DNA of 11,863 nt from Bacteroidota bacterium (GCA_017860375.1 JAGDMB010000043.1:1-11863); one strand, 5' to 3'. Shown: positions 1 through 6,137, numbered from the stretch's first letter. Notes: generated by a model not told the origin, from the sequence alone. Program-made: numbers and translations.

Positions 1-125
1 GTTGCCTGCATGTAAAACAGGTCGCTGCTGTGAACGGGTTGCCCATTGAGCGGTGTAATGCGCACGCCCATGCTTGTGGGAACAACAAGGGACCATTTGC
101 AATCTTTTTTCAGGTGTAAAGGCAT
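1..125 (-). CDS. Probable PfkB-family sugar kinase, N-terminal fragment
   Basis: The reverse strand opens with ATG at 125 and stays open for 41 codons to the window edge, so only the amino terminus is visible. It begins MPLHLKKDCKWSLVVPTSMG and continues with a GVRITP segment, a QPVHSSDLF segment and then YMQAT. This spacing resembles the start of PfkB/ribokinase-family kinases (a glycine-containing first strand, an 'R-x-x-P' turn, then a stretch leading to the A-E-x-N-V-A sugar-binding motif), but that motif would lie just outside the window. From memory, Bacteroidota genomes carry such proteins labelled sugar kinase beside hexuronate genes. By context it could phosphorylate 2-keto-3-deoxygluconate in the cytoplasm; that role is inference. 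It lies 158 bp downstream of the SDR gene, across a repeat-filled gap, so co-transcription is possible but unproven. Confidence 0.5.
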   Translation of the reverse strand, partial: MPLHLKKDCKWSLVVPTSMGVRITPLNGQPVHSSDLFYMQA

Positions 126-130
126 GTTAA

Positions 131-275
131 AAAAAGTTTGAAATTGTAAAAGTTTACAGATTTACAAGTTGACAAGTTTACAGATTAAAAGCAGAAAACA
201 ATCAACTTTCAAATCGTCAAATTTTCGAATCTTCAAACCCCATGTGTCAATCTGTTAATCTGTCAATCTGTTAAC
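131..275. repeat. Intergenic cluster of short A/T-rich direct and inverted repeats
   Basis: Nearly the whole gap between the SDR and kinase genes is repetitive. AAGTTTACAGATT occurs at 150-162 and again, identically, at 174-186. GTCAATCTGTTAA occurs at 246-258 and again, identically, at 262-274. The right block is roughly the reverse complement of the left: 152-166 matches the reverse complement of 261-275 at 13 of 15 positions. Between them, 205-239 contains another short-period series built on TTCAAAT/GTCAAAT/TTCGAAT/TTCAAAC, and GTTTGAA at 136-142 is inverted to TTCAAAC near 232-238. The RNA could therefore fold into a long, imperfect stem. It may be an intergenic repeat element, a processing or attenuation structure between operon genes, or a simple replication-slippage product; the sequence does not decide. 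Confidence 0.7.
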
Positions 276-283
276 ATCCCGTT

Positions 284-1126
284 TCAGACCCCTCCGAATG
301 CACTGTATCCTCCGTCGATCGGAAGAATAACTCCTGTGATGAATTCCGACAAGTCGGAAAGCAGGAACAGTGCGGCACCCACCAGGTCTTCCGGTTTCCC
401 GTATTTGCCCATCGGAGTATTGGAAATAACCTTTATTCCGCGGGGCGTCGGGGCACCCGTTTTTTCATCGGTCAAAAGGAAACGGTTCTGGTGGGTCAGG
501 AAAAAGCCCGGCGCAATTGCATTTACCCGTATTCCTGTTTTTGCCAGATGCACCGCCAGCCATTGTGTAAAATTATTGACTGATGCCTTGGCCGCGGAAT
601 AGGCCGGGATTTTTGTGAGCGGTCTGAAAGAGTTCATGGAAGAGATATTCAGGATCACCCCTTTCTGATGCTTCAGCATATCGTCTGCAAATACCATGCT
701 TGGCAATAAGGTACCGGTAAAATTCAGCGCGAACACCTTTTCGAAACCCTCCATTCCCAGCCCAAAAAACGACTTGTCCAGTTCCTTCAGATCCGTAATC
801 TGCTCAAGCTGGGTGGTGGCTTTGGGCGAATTACCGCCGGCTCCGTTGATCAGGAAATGAATCGGACCGAACTGCATGTTGATTTTCCCCCGGGCTTCCA
901 TCAGTGATTCTTTGTCAAGTACATTGGCTTTGAATCCTGCCGCTTCTGTACCGGTATTTTTTTTGACCGTTTCCGCCACTTTTGCGGCCTGCTGTTCGTC
1001 AATATCCAGAATGGCCATTTTTATACCGGCGCTTCCAAGTCCCTCCGCCAGCGCAGATCCGATCACACCGGCTCCACCCGTAATAACGCAAACCTTTCCT
1101 TTCAGATCTTCAAATGATGGAATCAT
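284..1126 (-). CDS. uxuB: SDR-family fructuronate reductase (D-mannonate oxidoreductase), YjmF/UxuB type
   Basis: This 280-residue cytoplasmic short-chain dehydrogenase probably interconverts D-fructuronate and D-mannonate using NAD(H), in hexuronate catabolism. The Rossmann motif TGGAGVIG is at residues 16-23, acidic D41 ends the second strand (favouring NAD over NADP), NGAG is at 94-97, and the catalytic set is N135, S163, Y176 and K180. The motifs NGAGGNSPKATT, NISSMNSF, LTKIPAYSAAK, FTQWLAVH and NAIAPGFF closely match, from memory, Bacillus subtilis YjmF (278 aa), whose family is annotated as SDR-type UxuB; it is unrelated to the long-chain E. coli UxuB. The start is fixed by AAGGAGG at 1136-1142, nine bases upstream of ATG 1126. 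It lies 35 bp downstream of the lacI gene, and the divergent uxaE supports the assignment. Other SDR substrates such as gluconate cannot be excluded. Confidence 0.8.
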   Translation of the reverse strand: MIPSFEDLKGKVCVITGGAGVIGSALAEGLGSAGIKMAILDIDEQQAAKVAETVKKNTGTEAAGFKANVLDKESLMEARGKINMQFGPIHFLINGAGGNSPKATTQLEQITDLKELDKSFFGLGMEGFEKVFALNFTGTLLPSMVFADDMLKHQKGVILNISSMNSFRPLTKIPAYSAAKASVNNFTQWLAVHLAKTGIRVNAIAPGFFLTHQNRFLLTDEKTGAPTPRGIKVISNTPMGKYGKPEDLVGAALFLLSDLSEFITGVILPIDGGYSAFGGV

Positions 1127-1135
1127 TCTTTCTTT

Positions 1136-1142
1136 CCTCCTT
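1136..1142 (-). promoter_or_regulatory. Strong Shine-Dalgarno site of the SDR gene
   Basis: On the minus strand this reads AAGGAGG, nine bases before the ATG at 1126. Most starts in this window lack such a site, as is usual for Bacteroidota, which rely on A-rich leaders. It supports the chosen start and suggests that the SDR is translated independently of the upstream lacI frame, which ends 20 bases earlier. Confidence 0.6.
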
Positions 1143-1161
1143 GCATTCGTTTAGTATTTTT

Positions 1162-2280
1162 TCAATAAAGTCCTTCTTTTAGTATATCAAGCCTGTGATA
1201 GCGGTAGTTTTCGCGTGTCAGTATTTCGATAGGAAGATAGTACTCGCGGTTGATTGATTTTCGCAATATGATCAGATTGAAGAGGGCCCTGATGCCCATA
1301 TAACCCTGATCGAAAGGCTTCTGGCTGATCAGAAAATCCACCGTGCCGTCCTCGAGGAATTCGATGTTCTCATTGATCAGGTCATAGCCGATCAGCCGAA
1401 GCGATTTATTCTTTTTATACTTAAGAAAACGGGCTACTTTAAATACCCTTGAATTGGTCACAAACACCCCGTCGAGGTTCTTATGGCTGATAAAAATCCG
1501 TGAAAGGGAATCATTCACTTCTGCCTCCCCCGTATCTTCAATATCGTAAACATACACGTTTGCACGCCCCGTAAATCGGGTATAAAAATATTCCTCAAAG
1601 CCTTTCTGACGGCTCATGATATGTTTATGATTGTTCAGTGCCCGCGCGAGGTTGATCACACAGTAGGAGGAATCCGCAGGCATGCCATAAGTAAGCAGTT
1701 TAGCCGCGAGGTATCCGCTCTGGAAGGAATCCTGACCCACAAAACCATAATCATTGAGCCCGTCGATCGTCGAATTGATAAATATGTACGGTATTCCCAG
1801 GTTCTTGCATACGGTTACCAGCTTTATGGATTCCTCATAATAAACCGGGGCCATAAGAATGCCGTCTGGTTTGCTGTCTATCAGAAGTTTGATTTTCCGG
1901 CTGAAGGAAGAACGGTCAAACTGGTTAAACAGAAATTCTTCGGCTACCACATTGTAGAAATCAATTTCACTGATGGCCTTATGAACTCCTTCCAGCGGTG
2001 TGTGCCAGAATGAGCTATCGGGATTTGACCGCGGGAATAGCACGCCGAAACGGCATCGTTTTTTTGATGCCAGACGTCGCGCCAGAATATCCGGCTGATA
2101 ATTCATATCGCTGATGATACTCATGATCTTCTGCCGCGTGCTATCCGACACCTCGCCGCGGTTGTGCAGCACACGGTCAACCGTACCGATGGATATACCG
2201 GCCAGTTTTGCGATATCAATAATCCGTATTTTCCCCGGGTTATGAATCGGTTCCCGTGTTATTTTCTTGCTGGTTTTCAA
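1162..2280 (-). CDS. LacI-family transcriptional regulator of the hexuronate divergon
   Basis: This cytoplasmic DNA-binding repressor has about 372 residues from a TTG start at 2280. Residues 18-62 form the LacI helix-turn-helix (IIDIAKLAGISIGTVDRVL), residues 63-70 (PDILARRL) form the hinge helix, and the rest is a periplasmic-binding-protein-like effector domain with the PLEGVHKA, DGILMAP and LIGYDL motifs. The frame extends in-frame to another TTG at 2325, but that codon is the last three bases of a TACCTTTG promoter box (2323-2330) and so should not be transcribed; no in-frame ATG precedes the helix-turn-helix. TTAGG about ten bases before 2280 could serve as ribosome site. The gene lies between uxaE (divergent) and the SDR gene (same strand, 35 bp downstream), so it probably represses both, with a hexuronate intermediate as inducer. 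The inducer is inference; autoregulation is likely because a palindrome overlaps its leader. Confidence 0.88.
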   Translation of the reverse strand: MKTSKKITREPIHNPGKIRIIDIAKLAGISIGTVDRVLHNRGEVSDSTRQKIMSIISDMNYQPDILARRLASKKRCRFGVLFPRSNPDSSFWHTPLEGVHKAISEIDFYNVVAEEFLFNQFDRSSFSRKIKLLIDSKPDGILMAPVYYEESIKLVTVCKNLGIPYIFINSTIDGLNDYGFVGQDSFQSGYLAAKLLTYGMPADSSYCVINLARALNNHKHIMSRQKGFEEYFYTRFTGRANVYVYDIEDTGEAEVNDSLSRIFISHKNLDGVFVTNSRVFKVARFLKYKKNKSLRLIGYDLINENIEFLEDGTVDFLISQKPFDQGYMGIRALFNLIILRKSINREYYLPIEILTRENYRYHRLDILKEGLY

Positions 2281-2295
2281 TAGTTTAATACCTAA

Positions 2296-2311
2296 TCGTG
2301 TACGTACACGA
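2296..2311. promoter_or_regulatory. Candidate LacI operator O1, perfect 16-bp palindrome
   Basis: TCGTGTACGTACACGA is perfectly self-complementary, with a central CpG as expected for LacI-family operators, whose hinge helices insert at that step. It begins 12 bases downstream of the predicted lacI -7 box on the minus strand, so a bound repressor would sit at the transcription start and leader. A second, imperfect copy lies 74 bp away. Binding by the adjacent regulator is inferred. Confidence 0.75.
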
Positions 2312-2322
2312 ACGAAACGGTA

Positions 2323-2330
2323 CAAAGGTA
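2323..2330 (-). promoter_or_regulatory. lacI-SDR promoter, Bacteroidota -7 box
   Basis: The minus strand reads TACCTTTG, an exact match to the TAnnTTTG element recognised by the primary sigma factor of Bacteroidota. The upstream -33 element is weak (only a TTTT run about 15 bases upstream). Transcription would start near 2316, which excludes a translation start at 2325. Confidence 0.6.
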
Positions 2331-2364
2331 GGAATTATTTTCAGTAAAATGGATAAATTTTTTG

Positions 2365-2372
2365 TATTTTCG
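2365..2372 (+). promoter_or_regulatory. Possible uxaE promoter -7 box
   Basis: TATTTTCG differs from TAnnTTTG at one position and lies about 40 bases before the uxaE ATG, in an A/T-rich stretch. The second operator palindrome overlaps its right edge, the expected layout for a repressed promoter. No convincing -33 element is visible. Confidence 0.4.
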
Positions 2373-2387
2373 TGTTCGTACACGGAA
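2368..2387. promoter_or_regulatory. Candidate LacI operator O2, imperfect palindrome
   Basis: The core CGTGTTCGTACACG at 2371-2384 matches the O1 core at 13 of 14 positions and keeps the central CpG (2377/2378). With flanks, 20 bases pair at 8 of 10 symmetric positions. It overlaps the possible uxaE -7 box and its transcription start. Its centre is 74 bp from that of O1, close to seven helical turns, so one tetramer could bridge both sites. Confidence 0.7.
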
Positions 2388-2410
2388 TGAATCATTAATA
2401 ATATAACAAC

Positions 2411-3655
2411 ATGAAACTGGGAAAATATTCAATGGGTATCGGGGATCGTTTCGGATTCCAGGGAAATTATCAGTTGCAGGCATTTGAAAAAGCACTTGCA
2501 GAGGGGATTGAGATCACTCCTGTATGGAATAAATCCAACCGTGAACATATCCTCGTGCACACCGTTCCGGAGGATGTCCGAAGGGAAGCGGACGAAGCCA
2601 CGGCCAGGCGAAATTGGCAGAGGGATTATTTTGTGGATGCCGATCATATCAACAATTCGAATGTGGAGAAATTTATCGGGGCATCCGATTTTTTCACCCT
2701 TGACGTGGCGGATTTCATTGGAAAGGCGGTACCGGAAAAGGATAGCACCGCTTTTGTTTCGTCTTTTAAGAAGTATGCTGGTCAGCTTTCCGTTCCGGGA
2801 ATACCACGTCCCTTTGAGATTTCTGAAAAAACACTGCACGAGATCGCCGGCAAATATCTTTTTGCCATACAGGAAGCCGGCGCCATATACCAAACCATTG
2901 AAAACAAAAAAGGAAGCGATTCCTTTGTTGCAGAGGTATCGATGGACGAAGTGGCGGATCCGCAGACCCCCATAGAGCTTTTCTTCATCATGGGAGCCCT
3001 GTCCATGGAAAAAGTCAGATTTTCCACGATCGCACCCAAATTTACCGGCAGGTTCAATAAGGGTGTGGATTATGCAGGCGATATCAAAGCTTTTGCCAGA
3101 GATTTCGAGGAAGATATCCTGGTAATCGATTTTGCCACTAAAGAGTTTGATCTTAGCCCCGGATTAAAGCTGAGCGTCCACTCCGGCAGTGATAAATTCA
3201 GCATCTATCCTGAAATGGCCAGGATCATACGCAAACACGACAAAGGAATTCATTTGAAAACCGCAGGCACCACCTGGCTTGAAGAGGTTACGGGATTGGC
3301 CATGGCGGGCGGTGAAGCACTCGTCCTTGCCAAAGGTATTTATGCCCGGGCATATGAACGGCGCGAGGATCTCTGCGCTCCCTACGCTTCGGTAATTGAT
3401 ATTCATGCGGACAGACTGCCCGGTCCCGCAACAGTAGCCGGATGGAGCGGCGAAAAATTTGCCAATTCACTGCGGCATATACCCGGACATCCCGATTTCA
3501 ATCCCGATCTGCGCCAGCTGATCCATGTGGGATATAAGATTGCGGCCGAATATGGCGATGTGTACCGGAATGCGGTCAAATCCAATGCCGACCTGGTGGG
3601 GAAACAGGTGTACGAGAATTTGTTCGAAAGGCATATCCGACGAATATTTCTGTAA
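2411..3655 (+). CDS. uxaE: Tagaturonate/fructuronate epimerase UxaE
   Basis: This 414-residue cytoplasmic enzyme belongs to the UxaE family (Pfam UxaE; founding member TM0440 of Thermotoga maritima), which epimerises D-tagaturonate to D-fructuronate (EC 5.1.2.7). This shortcut lets galacturonate enter the glucuronate branch without altronate enzymes. Family signatures visible are the amino-terminal KYSMGIGDRFG (residues 5-15), DADHIN (76-81) followed by DFFTLDVAD, GVDYAGD (218-224), LSVHSGSDKFS (254-264) and HLKTAGTTW (281-289). The conserved His and Asp residues of these motifs are likely metal or substrate ligands, but I cannot assign them individually. The length fits the family, there is no signal peptide, and ATG 2411 is the first start after the operator. 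It is transcribed away from lacI and the SDR gene, which would use its product. The likely source sugar is pectin-derived galacturonate (inference). Confidence 0.9.
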   Translation: MKLGKYSMGIGDRFGFQGNYQLQAFEKALAEGIEITPVWNKSNREHILVHTVPEDVRREADEATARRNWQRDYFVDADHINNSNVEKFIGASDFFTLDVADFIGKAVPEKDSTAFVSSFKKYAGQLSVPGIPRPFEISEKTLHEIAGKYLFAIQEAGAIYQTIENKKGSDSFVAEVSMDEVADPQTPIELFFIMGALSMEKVRFSTIAPKFTGRFNKGVDYAGDIKAFARDFEEDILVIDFATKEFDLSPGLKLSVHSGSDKFSIYPEMARIIRKHDKGIHLKTAGTTWLEEVTGLAMAGGEALVLAKGIYARAYERREDLCAPYASVIDIHADRLPGPATVAGWSGEKFANSLRHIPGHPDFNPDLRQLIHVGYKIAAEYGDVYRNAVKSNADLVGKQVYENLFERHIRRIFL

Positions 3656-3662
3656 GAACGGA

Positions 3663-3698
3663 AGAAAAGGAATCGAAGCGCTGGTTTTCTGTTTTTTT
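3663..3698 (+). terminator. Weak candidate terminator after uxaE
   Basis: AGAAAA at 3663-3668 can pair with TTTTCT at 3685-3690, followed by seven T residues at 3692-3698. The stem is A/T-rich and short, so the T tract is the main argument. Position eight bases after the uxaE stop is suitable. Confidence 0.3.
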
Positions 3699-3843
3699 AA
3701 TCAATAAATTCATTAATTTTAGTATGGATTATCCTGTCAACAGAAAAATACGATATTCATTTGCCCTTATTTGTGAAAATCCCTGATTGAATACGAAAAT
3801 TTTGATCAGAAAATACATTCAAAATTATTTCATCCTAAAATCA

Positions 3844-4644
3844 ATGAATATGAAAAAAGAACTGATCGCTTTATTTTTCCTTCTTTTTTGTGCATTTGCG
3901 AATGCACAATTGAGTCTGCCCGTTTATTTCGAAGAGCCGGAGGAGGATACGAACTGGACTCAATTTGCAAATGGCGGTGAGGCTCCGGAGAATTTTATTC
4001 TGGCGGAAAACCCGGATAAGTCTGGCATTAATCCATCGGATAACTGTATCCAGTTTACCGTAGCCGAAAATGCCGATCCATGGGCCGGAGCGTATTCCGA
4101 TGCGTATGGTGAGATTGAATTAACCGGAGATAATTACATTTTGCAAATGATGGTTTACAAGGACGTAATCAGTAATTGTTATTTAAAACTTGAAGCAGGC
4201 GCGGACGTTTTTGAGGTAATTACTCCCAATACGGAGACCGGGGTATGGGAATTGCTTTCCTTTGACTTTACAGAGAAAATTGGCAATATCTATACACGGC
4301 TGGTATTTTTCCCTGACTTCCCTGCAAGCAGAACTGCAGGTTCCCTGTCCTATATTGACAATATCGGGTTCGAGGGGACCTTTGATTTTGGCACATCACT
4401 GAAAGAAAACAGCCGTATTGCGCTTACCATTTATCCCAATCCGGCTCAGGAAAGGATTGCGGTAAAATGCGAAGGAATAAACCGGATAGCCATTACAAAC
4501 CTGATAGGACAGACCGTTAAATCCTTTCAATTTCAGAAATCGGATCATCCCATACTGGATATATCGGATCTTAGCAGGGGTATTTACTTTCTTACCGTCG
4601 AATCAGAAGCAGGAACCGCAAGTTCCAAGTTTGCCAAGGAATAG
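3844..4644 (+). CDS. Secreted protein with type IX secretion (type A) C-terminal sorting domain
   Basis: This 266-residue protein has a signal peptide at its start (MKKELIALFFLLFCAFANA, cleavage likely before QLSLP). The frame stays open upstream to a TTG at 3787, but that would bury the signal peptide; ATG 3844 or 3850 is the real start. Residues of about 22-180 form an all-beta-looking module with the LPVYFEEPEEDTNWTQF opening, a GSLSYIDNIGFEG close and aromatic residues; similar modules precede catalytic domains in Bacteroidota secreted glycosidases, so carbohydrate binding is possible but unproven. From about residue 190 comes a type A sorting domain: IYPNPAQ, then ITNLIGQTVKSF, then LDISDLSRGIYFLTV, ending KFAKE. 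Such domains direct export through the type IX system and attachment to surface lipopolysaccharide. No catalytic domain is present. It converges on galM, and no exact TAnnTTTG promoter was found upstream. Confidence 0.85.
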   Translation: MNMKKELIALFFLLFCAFANAQLSLPVYFEEPEEDTNWTQFANGGEAPENFILAENPDKSGINPSDNCIQFTVAENADPWAGAYSDAYGEIELTGDNYILQMMVYKDVISNCYLKLEAGADVFEVITPNTETGVWELLSFDFTEKIGNIYTRLVFFPDFPASRTAGSLSYIDNIGFEGTFDFGTSLKENSRIALTIYPNPAQERIAVKCEGINRIAITNLIGQTVKSFQFQKSDHPILDISDLSRGIYFLTVESEAGTASSKFAKE

Positions 4645-4694
4645 TGCCTGTATTATTCCGCGGATGACCTTGTTTTAAAATCGGGTTAAACAAA

Positions 4695-4745
4695 AAGGAA
4701 GCGGTCTCAAAGGTTCCCCAACGGGAATTCTGAGACCGCTTTCTT
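4695..4745. terminator. Bidirectional nested-hairpin terminator between convergent genes
   Basis: Bases 4695-4709 pair with 4731-4745 over 15 positions with one G-T wobble (core AAGCGGTCTCA with TGAGACCGCTT). The loop contains a second stem, TTCCC at 4714-4718 with GGGAA at 4723-4727. On the plus strand the stem ends in CTTTCTTAATTA; on the minus strand it is followed by CTTCCTTTTTG. It lies between the stop codons of the convergent genes ending at 4644 and 4767, so it probably ends both transcripts. Confidence 0.85.
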
Positions 4746-4766
4746 AATTATGGGTATGGATACCGG

Positions 4767-5903
4767 TCAGGGCAATACCGAGAAGACATACGCATCAACC
4801 TGATGATAGGTTTCACCGGGCCGGAGGACAGGAGATGCAAACTGCGGCTTGTTCGGGGAATCCGGAAAATACTGGGGTTCAAGACAAAGTGCGGAGCGAT
4901 AGGAATGAACCCTGCCTCCCTTGCCGGTAAAAGTGCCATCGAGGAAATTACCGCAATAGAACTGAATGCCGGGCTTGGTGGTCAGGACTTCCAGCACACG
5001 GCCGGAAAGGCTGTCAACAACCTGAGCAGCAGGTACAAGGGCTCCGTTATTGTTCAGGGCAAAATTATGATCGTAGCCTTTCCCGAACAGGAGTTGCTGA
5101 TCGGTATCTTCAATTCTGGAGCCGATCCGGGTAAGGGTTCTGAAATCGAAGGGCGTTCCTTCCACCGCGGCCAGCAAGCCTGTCGGGATCAGCGTACTGT
5201 CGACCGGTGTAATGGAATCGGCCGGGATCTTAAGATACTGATTGAGAATGGTAGGGGAAGATCCGGCGGAAAGATCAAAATAGGCATGGTTGGTCAGGTT
5301 CACTATGGTAGGTGCATCGGTTTGAGCCCAGTACTCAATATTCAGTTCATTCTCCGTATTGCTGAGTGAATAGACTACTTTTACCGTAAGGGTTCCCGGA
5401 TATCCTTCTTCGCCGTTTACACTCGTGTAGGATAACTCAAGTCCAATCCGGGCCGAATCCTGCACTTCTTTTACGTCCCAGATCTTTCTGTCAAATCCCG
5501 CCACACCGCCATGCAGGTGATTGGGTGCGTTGTTGCAGGCCAGTGCATAGGGTTTGCCATCGAGGACAAACTGTCCTTTGGCAATGCGGTTGGCATACCG
5601 GCCTACCAGGCTGCCCTGATAGGAATTATCGGCCACATACCCGGCAACACTGTCATAGCCAAGCACGATATCCCCCATGACGCCTTTTTTATCGGGAACC
5701 TTAATGGAAGTGATCCTGCCGCCATAATTGGTGATGGAAACAGACACCCCGTTTGTATTGGTGAGTGTGTACATAGTGGTCTCGGTGCCATCAGCCAGCG
5801 TGCCGAAAGCTTTCTTTTCAATACCGGAGTTAACCGGAGCCTGTTGTTTGCAGCTTGCCAAAACCACCAGCATGGTGATCAGAAATAATCGAGCAATTTT
5901 CAT
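4767..5903 (-). CDS. galM: Aldose 1-epimerase (mutarotase), lipoprotein
   Basis: This 378-residue protein interconverts alpha and beta anomers of aldoses (EC 5.1.3.3). Family signatures in order are YGGRITS (60-66), GRYANRIAKGQF (101-112), NHLHGG with catalytic H131, NLTNHAYF with catalytic H206, YDHNF with sugar-binding D278, and CLEPQYFPDSPN with the catalytic base E342. Residue roles follow the Lactococcus enzyme (His96, His170, Glu304). The start MKIARLFLITMLVVLASC is a lipoprotein signal with the lipobox LASC and lipidated Cys18; the frame extends to a TTG at 5939, which lies in a promoter box. It is therefore anchored in the envelope, most likely facing the periplasm, where it would prepare sugars released by polysaccharide breakdown. 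The residues after Cys (KQQ) do not clearly match the surface-export signature. It is transcribed alone, converging on the sorting-domain protein, and its link to the hexuronate genes is only positional. Confidence 0.95.
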   Translation of the reverse strand: MKIARLFLITMLVVLASCKQQAPVNSGIEKKAFGTLADGTETTMYTLTNTNGVSVSITNYGGRITSIKVPDKKGVMGDIVLGYDSVAGYVADNSYQGSLVGRYANRIAKGQFVLDGKPYALACNNAPNHLHGGVAGFDRKIWDVKEVQDSARIGLELSYTSVNGEEGYPGTLTVKVVYSLSNTENELNIEYWAQTDAPTIVNLTNHAYFDLSAGSSPTILNQYLKIPADSITPVDSTLIPTGLLAAVEGTPFDFRTLTRIGSRIEDTDQQLLFGKGYDHNFALNNNGALVPAAQVVDSLSGRVLEVLTTKPGIQFYCGNFLDGTFTGKGGRVHSYRSALCLEPQYFPDSPNKPQFASPVLRPGETYHQVDAYVFSVLP

Positions 5904-5936
5904 ACTTTTTATGTTTAGATTTAAAATGGAAGGCTG

Positions 5937-5944
5937 CAAATTTA
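5937..5944 (-). promoter_or_regulatory. galM promoter, Bacteroidota -7 box
   Basis: The minus strand reads TAAATTTG, an exact match to TAnnTTTG, 33 bases before the galM ATG at 5903. The -33 region is A/T-rich without a clear TTTG. The leader would be roughly 25-30 bases. Confidence 0.6.
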
Positions 5945-6014
5945 TGATTATTATCTTTAATGGTGGTACCGCAGGGATTGATTTTTTTATTCATTTACCC
6001 GAATTTTCTTTATA

Positions 6015-6043
6015 TTTATACCCGTAACCCATTCCTTCTTTTG
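6015..6043 (+). promoter_or_regulatory. Weak candidate promoter of the sigma-factor gene
   Basis: TTTA at 6015-6018 and TTCTTTTG at 6036-6043 each differ by one base from the Bacteroidota TTTG and TAnnTTTG elements and are 17 bases apart. No better match exists between 5945 and 6137 on this strand. If correct, the leader would be about 85-90 bases and would contain the hairpin at 6058-6086. Confidence 0.3.
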
Positions 6044-6057
6044 CAAGCCAAACGATC

Positions 6058-6086
6058 CTTTTTCCCTGCATTATCAAGGGAAAGGG
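6058..6086 (+). other. Stem-loop in the sigma-factor leader
   Basis: CTTTTTCCCT at 6058-6067 pairs with AGGGAAAGGG at 6077-6086: ten base pairs, two of them G-T wobbles, around a nine-base loop. No T tract follows on either strand, so it does not look like a terminator. It lies about 50 bases before the sigma-factor ATG and might influence transcript stability or translation. Confidence 0.4.
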
Positions 6087-6137
6087 TTCGGAAGCGGCCA
6101 AAGGATACGGGCCATTCCTGCCGGATGATTCAAACCT

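Noticed and set aside
131..275. CRISPR array or tandem-repeat gene
   Set aside because: The units are only about 8-13 bp, partly inverted and without regular unique spacers, so this is not a CRISPR array; no open frame spans it.
1621..2013. Plus-strand open frame of 130 codons inside lacI
   Set aside because: It is antisense to the effector domain of the LacI regulator and has no independent start signal or recognisable domain.
3787..3843. Upstream extension of the sorting-domain protein to TTG 3787
   Set aside because: It would place 19 residues before the signal peptide. The ATG at 3844 (or 3850) gives a standard export signal.
4803..5369. Plus-strand open frame of 188 codons
   Set aside because: It is antisense to galM, whose catalytic motifs fix the coding strand. 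The translation has no signal, domain or sensible context.
5904..6137. Riboswitch or small RNA gene between galM and the sigma factor
   Set aside because: Apart from the galM promoter box and one simple stem-loop, no conserved riboswitch core or terminator-ended small transcript could be recognised.
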